From Cellvibrionales bacterium UBA2034 (lineage in GTDB: Bacteria > Pseudomonadota > Gammaproteobacteria > Pseudomonadales > UBA7239), in the NCBI GenBank assembly GCA_002333095.1, contig DDBK01000036.1, positions 16,028-23,014 of the forward strand: a stretch of DNA of 6,987 nt, written 5' to 3'. This document shows positions 1 through 5,111 of this stretch, one piece after another. A model generated the notes under the pieces. The model had not been told where the DNA came from and did no database searches. It was given only the letters and a program-made list of their open reading frames with translations. A program made the translations under genes and the position numbers. Positions within the stretch are counted from its first letter, which is position 1. Every line of letters begins with the position of its first letter.

Positions 1-859
1 CAAATATCGCGGTCCCACTCGTATGCGCAGGGCGCTTTACGAATCCCTGAACATGGTATCGATTCGCCTATTGCAACATGTTGGTGTAAAAAACCTGATA
101 AAAAGTCTTGCCCGCTTTGGTTTTGATACAAGCAATATGCAACCCAACCTATCACTCGCTCTGGGCTCACACGCATTTACACCACTGACGATGGCAGGGG
201 CTTACACTGCATTATCAAATGGCGGGTACAGGGTAGAACCTTTCCTTGTACAACGCATTGAAGACTCCAATGGCAATATTGTCTACCAACAAGAAGCCAT
301 TACGGTATGCGCCAATTGCGAACAGGTTGTTTCAGAAACAGCAGTCAAGCCTGCTCCGCGTGTGATTGATGAACAGAATGCCTACATCATCGATGACATG
401 CTTAAAGATGTTATAAAAAGGGGCACCGGACATGCCGCTACGGCGCTGAACAGACCCGATATTGCCGGCAAGACAGGAACAACCAATGGCCCCACAGACG
501 CGTGGTTTGTTGGATACAACCCAAACATCACGACAGCTGCCTGGTTAGGGTTTGACGACAATACGCTTCTAGGCAAACGGGAGTATGGCGGCACAGCGGC
601 CTTACCCATCTGGATGGCTTTCATGCGTGAAGCACTGCGTGACTTACCGATAGTGGAACGAACAATGCCTGCGGGATTGGCAACTGTCAGAATCGATCCA
701 GACACTGGTCAACCTGCTTCAGCAGATAGATCCGATGCTATATTCGAAATCTTTCGTAGTAACACGGCTGCTGATGGCCTTGAGCCTGATACAGCGCTTG
801 ATGGCTCATCAAGCGCTACCAGTGATGGATCTGGCAACGTCGCAGATGATCTTTTTTAG
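1..859 (+). CDS. mrcA: Penicillin-binding protein 1A, C-terminal part (5' end outside window)
   Basis: This is the C-terminal part of a class A (bifunctional) penicillin-binding protein, which polymerises and cross-links peptidoglycan from the outer face of the inner membrane. The reading frame is open from base 2 (K-Y-R-G-P-T-R then M-R-R-A-L), so the Met codon at 23 is internal and not a start. What remains is the second half of the transpeptidase domain. The SxN motif appears as S-L-N at 44-52, in a context (ESLNMVSIRLL) typical of PBP1A. The K-T-G-T motif is at 470-481, followed by TNGPTDAWFVGYNP. The glycosyltransferase domain and the catalytic SxxK serine lie upstream of the window. The protein ends in an acidic, Ser/Gly/Asp-rich tail of about 40 residues that looks disordered. 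An unusual C-A-N-C sits at 308-319 between the two motifs. The stop TAG at 857-859 converges on tsaB. PBP1A is favoured over PBP1B or PBP1C from the motif context. Confidence 0.92.
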   Translation, partial: KYRGPTRMRRALYESLNMVSIRLLQHVGVKNLIKSLARFGFDTSNMQPNLSLALGSHAFTPLTMAGAYTALSNGGYRVEPFLVQRIEDSNGNIVYQQEAITVCANCEQVVSETAVKPAPRVIDEQNAYIIDDMLKDVIKRGTGHAATALNRPDIAGKTGTTNGPTDAWFVGYNPNITTAAWLGFDDNTLLGKREYGGTAALPIWMAFMREALRDLPIVERTMPAGLATVRIDPDTGQPASADRSDAIFEIFRSNTAADGLEPDTALDGSSSATSDGSGNVADDLF

Positions 860-872
860 ATGAATCCTGCCA

Positions 873-1577
873 TCAAAGGCGGGGATAGATCGGGCGTTTT
901 TGCCAATTGATTGTGTTATGCACATAATTAGGCAAGCAAGTAGCAGGCTTATCCAACCAGTTTTGCTGGTTTTTTGTCACCGCCAATGCGACGACATCTT
1001 CTGCAGAGACAACCGCCTGAGTTTGTGCCATTTCGTCCTGTCTGGTTATCTCCCAAGCATTACCAAGCAGAAGACACGATTCTCCCAGAGCCTTTATTTT
1101 GCTCTCCAGAATATCTTTTTGTAGTAACTGATCCGGCTCGATCCTTTCCAGGCCAGTTGGGCAACTGAGAAAACTGGCCCAATAGATATCATTCAATTGA
1201 GCACTCACGGCCACTGCAATGGTTGTCGGTTCAGCAAGGCTCGGGCAAGCACTACGCCAAGCCATATGCGCCAGCACTTCCATTGCCGACAACGAGAGCA
1301 CAGGTAAATTGAAACTATAGGACAGTGCCTGGATTACGCTAGCGCCGATTCTCAAACCGGTAAAGGAACCAGGGCCTGCATTCCATGCCAGCAGTTGCAA
1401 GTCATCCGGATGAATCCGGGACTCGCCCATTAATTCGTCGATCATCCCGAGAATATGCCGCGAATGACGCTGGGAGGTGTTTTCAGAGCGGAAAAACGCC
1501 TGATCACCAGCCTTCAACATTACCGAACAATGCGTACCGGCAGTATCAATCGCAAGTATGTTTATAGGCTTTGGCAT
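873..1577 (-). CDS. tsaB: tRNA threonylcarbamoyladenosine biosynthesis protein TsaB (YeaZ)
   Basis: TsaB is an ASKHA-fold protein. It is the non-catalytic partner of TsaD and, with TsaE and TsaC, supports synthesis of N6-threonylcarbamoyladenosine at position 37 of ANN-decoding tRNAs in the cytoplasm. Family signatures are visible: an N-terminal ILAIDTAGTHCSV strand-loop, the RHSRHILGMIDELM segment, the hallmark GPGSFTGLRIG at about residues 68-78, and a C-terminal P-N-Y-V strand. At 234 residues it has the usual family length. The ATG at 1575-1577 (MPKPINILAIDT) is chosen as start. The only upstream in-frame alternative is a TTG at 1596-1598 that overlaps the terminator of the preceding gene and would add seven residues outside the family core. 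The Shine-Dalgarno is poor (only a GGG about ten bases upstream). The gene runs convergently into mrcA, with 13 bases between stops. No clear promoter was seen between the terminator and the start. Confidence 0.94.
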   Translation of the reverse strand: MPKPINILAIDTAGTHCSVMLKAGDQAFFRSENTSQRHSRHILGMIDELMGESRIHPDDLQLLAWNAGPGSFTGLRIGASVIQALSYSFNLPVLSLSAMEVLAHMAWRSACPSLAEPTTIAVAVSAQLNDIYWASFLSCPTGLERIEPDQLLQKDILESKIKALGESCLLLGNAWEITRQDEMAQTQAVVSAEDVVALAVTKNQQNWLDKPATCLPNYVHNTINWQKRPIYPRL

Positions 1578-1596
1578 CTGTAATAACCCAGAAAGC

Positions 1597-1623
1597 AAAA
1601 CCCCCGGACATGCCGGGGGTTTT
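1597..1623 (-). terminator. Rho-independent terminator of the histone-like gene
   Basis: A perfect 7-bp GC stem (CCCCCGG at 1601-1607 with CCGGGGG at 1613-1619) has a 5-base loop and is flanked by AAAA at 1597-1600 and TTTT at 1620-1623. On the - strand it reads as a stem followed by TTTTGCTTTC, 18 bases past the stop of the histone-like gene. It is symmetrical enough to work on the + strand as well, but no + strand gene ends here. It lies 19 bases before the ATG of tsaB. Confidence 0.8.
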
Positions 1624-1640
1624 GTACAGCTAGTACTGTT

Positions 1641-2222
1641 TTACTTCTTTTTAGCTGAGCGAGCACGGCCTTTCTTAGGTGCTGCTTTTTTCTTAGCTAC
1701 TTTCTTGACTGCTTTCTTAGCAGCCTTTTTAGGTGCTTTTTTAGCTGCTTTTTTGGCTGCTTTAGGAGCTTTTGCTGCTTTTTTAGCGGCAGGCTTCTTG
1801 GCAGACTTGGCAGCTGCTTTAGCAGCTTTCTTCTGTTGACGTGCGGCTTTAGCTGCTGCTTTTCTAGCGGCAACCTTAGCTCGTGCAGCTGCTTTTCTTT
1901 CAGCGATCTTAGCTCTTGCAGCAGCCTTTCTAGCAGCTACCCTGGCTTTGATAGCTGCTTTCTTAGCAGCAACCTTAGCTTTGGCAGCAGCTTTTTTGGC
2001 AGCAGCAGCGAGACGCTTCTTGTTAGCAGCAGCGCGCTTCTTCGTCCAGTTACTGACGAACTTGGCACGCGCCTTGTCCAGATCACTCTCAGCCTTGGCA
2101 GCGAGTTTAGCTGCCAGAGCGGCAACCTGTGACTTCACTGACACTGCCTTAGGAGCTGGGGCTTTTTTAGTAGCCTTACGGGCTACACGTTTGGCCGGGG
2201 CTTTTTTCTTAGCTTTTGCCAT
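1641..2222 (-). CDS. Histone H1-like, lysine/alanine-rich DNA-binding protein
   Basis: This encodes a 193-residue, extremely basic protein. By my count there are 59 Lys, 14 Arg and 76 Ala against only four acidic residues (E45, D47, D49, E108). Residues 1-25 are a K/A/P-rich arm. Residues 26-66 are the only segment with ordinary composition (AVSVKSQVAALAAKLAAKAE onward, including one Trp) and probably form an amphipathic helix. Residues 78-121 are four consecutive 11-residue repeats, with weaker copies on both sides. Residues 133-193 are a KKAAKK/KKAPKK tail like the C-terminal domain of eukaryotic histone H1. Bacterial proteins of this type (AlgP, Hc1/Hc2-like, BpH1-like) bind DNA and influence nucleoid structure or transcription. 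I infer the same role without assigning a precise family. The start MAKAKKK is supported by GAGGA at 2231-2235, about nine bases upstream. A terminator follows the stop, so it looks monocistronic. The low-complexity sequence makes opposite-strand frames open by chance. Confidence 0.85.
   Translation of the reverse strand: MAKAKKKAPAKRVARKATKKAPAPKAVSVKSQVAALAAKLAAKAESDLDKARAKFVSNWTKKRAAANKKRLAAAAKKAAAKAKVAAKKAAIKARVAARKAAARAKIAERKAAARAKVAARKAAAKAARQQKKAAKAAAKSAKKPAAKKAAKAPKAAKKAAKKAPKKAAKKAVKKVAKKKAAPKKGRARSAKKK
1860..1991 (-). repeat. Four 33-base tandem repeats in the histone-like gene
   Basis: Units lie at 1860-1892, 1893-1925, 1926-1958 and 1959-1991. Each encodes an 11-residue unit of the form A-A-x-(K/R)-A-(K/R)-(V/I)-A-x-(K/R)-K: AAAKAKVAAKK, AAIKARVAARK, AAARAKIAERK and AAARAKVAARK. 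A degenerate fifth unit, AAAKAARQQKK, follows at the protein level. The copies differ at many third-codon positions, so the repeat is old or is held by protein selection rather than freshly duplicated. A period of 11 residues suits a long basic helix with a repeating charged face. Confidence 0.85.
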
Positions 2223-2357
2223 GTTTCATATCCTCAATGGTGAGAAAGTTAATAGTTAGATACAACAAGCTCGTAACTACACCCATACGGGCCTGACTAG
2301 ATATTATTTTAATTTTTCAACTTTTGCATCCATTAAACGTAAAATATTGGCTTAAAT

Positions 2358-2428
2358 GATCGTTTTTTTGATTATTTTTGCTATTTATTTACCAAATTCA
2401 AATAGCAAGCGATCATTTTTTTGATAAT
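2358..2428. repeat. Pair of 18-base A/T-tract direct repeats
   Basis: The first copy, GATCGTTTTTTTGATTAT, is at 2358-2375 and the second, GATCATTTTTTTGATAAT, at 2411-2428. They match at 16 of 18 positions, including seven T in each. Their starts are 53 bases apart, close to five helical turns, so both would face the same side of the DNA. They lie about 136-206 bases upstream of the histone-like start and between its promoter region and the hemH stop. They may be regulator sites or curved DNA. No known binding consensus was recognised. Confidence 0.6.
2378..2408. repeat. Inverted repeat between the two direct repeats
   Basis: TTGCTATTT at 2378-2386 is the exact reverse complement of AAATAGCAA at 2400-2408, with a 13-base spacer. 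The 9-bp arms sit between the two A/T-tract direct repeats. As RNA it would be a weak AT-rich hairpin. On the - strand it is followed by A-rich rather than U-rich sequence, so it is not a good hemH terminator. It may instead be a dyad operator. The role is unknown. Confidence 0.45.
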
Positions 2429-2434
2429 CAGCGC

Positions 2435-3406
2435 TTAGAAGCCATATTGAGCAATGATCGATTGCATCATTTTTATATGATCTGGCCTGTCATTCAGACA
2501 TGGAATACGAGAAAAATATTTGCCTCCAGCTCCGATGAAGCATTCTCGGCTGCCTACTTCAATTTCTTCCAGCGTCTCCAGACAATCGGATGCGAAGGCT
2601 GGACAAATGATATCCACGCGACCAATCCCGGTTGCAGGAAGCGACACCAGCACCTCATCTGTGTAGGGTTGCAGCCATTCAGCACGCCCAAAACGCGATT
2701 GGAAACACAAATGCCACTCGGATTTTGAAAGGCCAAGCGCTTCCGCAACTGCATTTGCAGTATATGAACAGTGCTCATAGTAGGGATCTCCTTTATCAAT
2801 GCATGCCTTCGGTATCCCATGAAATGAAAATAAAAGCACGTCTGCAGAGCCATAATGAGCCCGATGCTCCCTGATCGAGTTAGCCAGCGCCGAAATATAA
2901 TCCTCGCGATAGCAGTACTGTCTTACCACTTGAACATCAGGAACGTACCGGCTCTCTTCCACCAGATGGGATACCTGATCATAAATGGCGCCAGTTGTTG
3001 TGCCTGAATACTGTGGATACAGTGGTAGCAGAAGGAATTTTTCTACTCCCTGGGTTCTGAGCTCTGCAATGACACCTGCAATAACTGGCTCTCCGTATGT
3101 CATAGCCACTCGAACAACTACATCTTGCGCGCCAGTTTGGTGCAGCATCTCTTCTAATAACGCTGCCTGACGATAAGTCATCACTGTCAGCGGTGACCCA
3201 CCTTCAGTCCAGATTTCTTTGTATAGCGACGCAACACGCCTACACCGAAGAGGCAGAATAATGCCCTTCAACAAAGGCAGCCAAAGTAATCGCGGGATTT
3301 CAACCACCCGTGGATCTGACAAAAACTGGCTCAGGAATTTCCTGATTGCCCCAGGCTCTGGCGCAGAAGGAGAACCCAGGTTAACCAGAATCACAGCACG
3401 CTTCAT
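2435..3406 (-). CDS. hemH: Ferrochelatase (protoporphyrin/coproporphyrin ferrochelatase)
   Basis: HemH inserts ferrous iron into the porphyrin ring in the final stage of haem synthesis. Bacterial enzymes of this type are cytoplasmic or peripheral at the inner membrane. Recognised features are the N-terminal AVILVNLGSP, YPQYSGTTTGA in the porphyrin cleft, the catalytic-histidine motif SFHGIP (about residues 194-199, His 196), CFQSRFG at about 234-240, and CPAFASDCLETLEEI with the conserved glutamates near the C-terminus. The length of 323 residues is normal and no motif is missing. The ATG at 3404-3406 (MKRAVILVNLG) is preferred over an in-frame TTG at 3425-3427, because family members begin at this strand and a GGAAA lies seven bases before the ATG. 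The gene follows adk in the same direction, with a hairpin between them that may partly uncouple the two. Confidence 0.97.
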   Translation of the reverse strand: MKRAVILVNLGSPSAPEPGAIRKFLSQFLSDPRVVEIPRLLWLPLLKGIILPLRCRRVASLYKEIWTEGGSPLTVMTYRQAALLEEMLHQTGAQDVVVRVAMTYGEPVIAGVIAELRTQGVEKFLLLPLYPQYSGTTTGAIYDQVSHLVEESRYVPDVQVVRQYCYREDYISALANSIREHRAHYGSADVLLFSFHGIPKACIDKGDPYYEHCSYTANAVAEALGLSKSEWHLCFQSRFGRAEWLQPYTDEVLVSLPATGIGRVDIICPAFASDCLETLEEIEVGSRECFIGAGGKYFSRIPCLNDRPDHIKMMQSIIAQYGF

Positions 3407-3413
3407 AAGTTGA

Positions 3414-3418
3414 TTTCC
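3414..3418 (-). promoter_or_regulatory. Ribosome binding site deciding the hemH start
   Basis: GGAAA on the - strand is seven bases upstream of the ATG at 3404-3406. It is a weak but well-spaced Shine-Dalgarno. It falls inside the extension that would be coding if the TTG at 3425-3427 were used, so it favours the ATG. Confidence 0.5.
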
Positions 3419-3441
3419 GTTGCACAAGCAAGATAGAAGAA

Positions 3442-3458
3442 CGGGCCCTTAGGGCCCG
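3442..3458 (-). terminator. GC-rich hairpin between adk and hemH, possible terminator or attenuator
   Basis: CGGGCCC at 3442-3448 pairs perfectly with GGGCCCG at 3452-3458 across a 3-base loop. On the - strand it is followed by the pyrimidine-rich TTCTTCTATCTTGC, not a clean U-run. It lies 21 bases after the adk stop and 35 bases before the hemH ATG, which leaves little room for a hemH promoter behind it. It may be a partial terminator, or a processing or stability hairpin within an adk-hemH transcript. Confidence 0.5.
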
Positions 3459-3479
3459 CTCAGAAAGAATTTCATACTT

Positions 3480-4118
3480 TCACTGCAATGCAGCAAGGAC
3501 CCTGTTACCAATTTCGGTAACACTCCCTACGCCGGGAACATTGCGGTATACATTACTTCCGCCTTGCCGTTGGTAAAAATCAACCAACGGTTTGGTCTGG
3601 TCATGATAAACCTGAAGCCGCTTGCGAACGGTCTCTTCAGTATCATCCGGACGCTGGATCAATGGCTCTCCTGTTACATCATCCTCACCAGCTATCTTGG
3701 GGGGATTGTGTTCAACATGGTAAACACGACCAGAGCTTTCATGTACACGGCGCCCGCTCAAACGTGCAATGATGTCCTGATCAGGTACATCAATTTCAAT
3801 GACGCGGTCAATCTGCACATTCTCACGTAGCATCGCCTCTGCCTGTGGAATCGTCCGCGGGAAGCCATCAAACAGAAAACCTTTGGCGCAATCCGCTTGC
3901 GTAATACGCTCTTTCACCAGAGCAATAATCAGGTCATCCGATACCAACCCACCGGATGCCATAATGTCTTTGACTTTCAGACCCAGGGCAGTACCTGCTG
4001 CCACAGCCGCGCGCAACATGTCGCCGGTAGAAATCTGCGGTATACCCATTTTCTCCATAATCAGTTTCGCCTGTGTGCCTTTTCCTGCACCAGGCGCTCC
4101 CAATAAAATAACTCTCAT
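3480..4118 (-). CDS. adk: Adenylate kinase
   Basis: Adk catalyses ATP + AMP = 2 ADP in the cytoplasm and keeps the adenine nucleotide pool balanced. Visible motifs are the P-loop GAPGAGKGT (about residues 7-15), ISTGDMLR for AMP binding, the FDGFPRT signature (about 83-89), and a full-length LID region (about 122-159) with [13 protein letters not shown] and [14 protein letters not shown]. The LID lacks the four-Cys zinc site of many Gram-positive enzymes, as expected for proteobacteria. The protein is 212 residues, the usual length of the long form. The ATG at 4116-4118 ([10 protein letters not shown]) is chosen because family proteins start at this strand and an AGGAG lies ten bases upstream. 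An in-frame ATG at 4143-4145 would add nine residues and bury that site. mazG ends 170 bases upstream and hemH follows. Confidence 0.98.
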   Translation of the reverse strand: MRVILLGAPGAGKGTQAKLIMEKMGIPQISTGDMLRAAVAAGTALGLKVKDIMASGGLVSDDLIIALVKERITQADCAKGFLFDGFPRTIPQAEAMLRENVQIDRVIEIDVPDQDIIARLSGRRVHESSGRVYHVEHNPPKIAGEDDVTGEPLIQRPDDTEETVRKRLQVYHDQTKPLVDFYQRQGGSNVYRNVPGVGSVTEIGNRVLAALQ

Positions 4119-4288
4119 CTTTCTTGTACTCCTGTCATGTCGCATTATTCAGGTCATATTATTCGATACATTACACAGCTGGACTCACTTACTCAAGCAT
4201 GTGCCCCACGCGATGCAGAACCGCATCACCGCCGGAATTATCCTTCTTCCTTTATATGTACCCAGTCTTGCCTCCTATAGAAGGAAGA
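4119..4288 (-). other. mazG-adk intergenic region
   Basis: This 170-base gap probably contains an adk promoter. The best candidate I see on the - strand is TTGAGT (4191-4196) with a 17-base spacer to TAATGT (4168-4173), about 50 bases before the adk ATG, but the -10 is poor (3 of 6). A 6-bp inverted repeat (AGTCTT at 4264-4269 with AAGACT at 4285-4290) overlaps the mazG stop without a U-tract, so mazG has no clear terminator. A 7-bp hairpin (GTGATGC/GCATCGC on the - strand, one G-U pair) also has no U-tract. A perfect AGGAGG at 4271-4276 has no conventional start codon at good spacing. No tRNA was seen. Confidence 0.4.
4129..4133 (-). promoter_or_regulatory. Ribosome binding site deciding the adk start
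   Basis: AGGAG on the - strand stands ten bases before the ATG at 4116-4118. It lies within the stretch that would be translated if the upstream ATG at 4143-4145 were used. It therefore supports the shorter, family-typical protein. Confidence 0.65.
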
Positions 4289-5089
4289 CTATCCAATGGA
4301 GGGTTTCAATTTTTGTTTGGCGGACTCCCAAAGCACTTCCAGTTCAGCCAATGTCTTGTCTGACCATTGCTCCTGCCGCTGCTTGAGTGTTTCTTCCATC
4401 CATGCAATTCGCTGACTCACCTTCCGATTGCTGCTACGTAAAGCGGTCTCGGCATCAACATCCAGATGTCTGGCGAGATTAATACAACTGAATAGCACAT
4501 CGCCCAACTCATCACAGCAGGCCGCAGGATCGTTTGCCTGCATAGCATGCTCCAGCTCATTGAGCTCAAGCCTCACCTGCGCGAGCACTTCGGAAGCCGA
4601 CGTCCAATCAAACCTGGCACGCGCTAGCCGCGACTGGATTTTTTCAGCACGCTGCACTGCAGGCAGTGCCAGAGGGATATCTCCCAGAATATTGTCAACG
4701 CCTTTTTCTGCCCTGTCCTGCTGTTTGCGCTTTTCCCACGCTGCATGCAGTTGTTGCATATCAGGCTCACTGCTATTGCCATCCCTGGCAAATACATGAG
4801 GATGGCGGATGAGCAATTTGGCAGCAATGCCATCAATAATTGACTGCATGTCAAAAAGACCCTGTTCATTGCCAATTTGTGCATAGAACACAACCTGGAA
4901 TAACAGATCACCCAGCTCCTCAGAGAGATGGGGATAATCTGCGCGTTCAATCGCATCGACTACCTCATATACTTCTTCCAATGTATAAGGCAGTAAGGAA
5001 GAGAAATCCTGCTGCAAGTCCCACGGGCAACCGGTATCCGGATCACGCAGCTGCCGCATAATCGCCAGCAGCTTTTCGATATCAGCCAT
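4289..5089 (-). CDS. mazG: Nucleoside triphosphate pyrophosphohydrolase MazG
   Basis: MazG hydrolyses (d)NTPs to the monophosphate and pyrophosphate in the cytoplasm. It is thought to clean non-canonical nucleotides and, in E. coli, to influence (p)ppGpp levels. The 266 residues hold the usual two tandem all-alpha MazG domains. The first has GCPWD (residues 20-24), EEVYE (38-42) and EELGDLLFQVVFYAQ (57-71), which supply the Mg-binding acidic residues, followed by RHPHVF (95-100) and the W-E-K-R-K linker. The second has ELNELEHA (175-182) and DELGDVLFSCINLARHL (193-209). This is the E. coli-type full-length form, not the short phage form. The ATG at 5087-5089 has GAAGG at 5099-5103, nine bases upstream. 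It begins 22 bases after the relA stop, so the two are almost certainly co-transcribed. Confidence 0.97.
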   Translation of the reverse strand: MADIEKLLAIMRQLRDPDTGCPWDLQQDFSSLLPYTLEEVYEVVDAIERADYPHLSEELGDLLFQVVFYAQIGNEQGLFDMQSIIDGIAAKLLIRHPHVFARDGNSSEPDMQQLHAAWEKRKQQDRAEKGVDNILGDIPLALPAVQRAEKIQSRLARARFDWTSASEVLAQVRLELNELEHAMQANDPAACCDELGDVLFSCINLARHLDVDAETALRSSNRKVSQRIAWMEETLKQRQEQWSDKTLAELEVLWESAKQKLKPSIG

Positions 5090-5111
5090 ATCGCAAGACC
5101 TTCACGGTGAA

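Larger units (their letters stand above)
2223..2434. other. AT-rich intergenic region upstream of the histone-like gene
   Basis: These 212 bases separate the hemH stop from the start of the histone-like gene. They are visibly richer in A and T than the flanking genes, with several A/T runs. They must hold the promoter of the histone-like gene, but no convincing -35/-10 pair could be picked: several TAATAT- or TAAAAT-like hexamers around 2300-2320 lack a good -35. The ribosome binding site GAGGA is at 2231-2235. No hairpin with a U-tract for hemH was found. The half nearest hemH contains the paired repeats and inverted repeat listed separately. Confidence 0.7.

Noticed and set aside
864..886. 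Possible hairpin (TCCTGCC with GGCGGGG) just after the mrcA stop
   Set aside because: It has only 6-7 pairs including G-U pairs and no U-tract directly after it on either strand. The T-run on the + strand comes more than ten bases later. It is too weak to call a terminator.
1558..2259. Several + strand open frames opposite the histone-like gene (about 1558-1839, 1836-2132, 1948-2259), rich in Ala/Phe/Leu or Ser
   Set aside because: They are mirror images of the Lys/Ala repeat sequence: reversed AAA/AAG/GCT codons give Phe, Leu, Ala and Ser. They have no independent start signals, and the - strand frame has a ribosome binding site, terminator and family-like layout.
3425..3427. Upstream TTG start for hemH, and likewise TTG at 1596-1598 for tsaB and ATG at 4143-4145 for adk
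   Set aside because: Each adds 7-9 residues outside the family core. For adk and hemH the extension covers the ribosome binding site, and for tsaB it runs into the terminator hairpin.
4224..4242. Hairpin with a GGTTC-like loop, considered as a tRNA T-arm or terminator
   Set aside because: No cloverleaf could be built around it and no U-tract follows. It is probably chance pairing.
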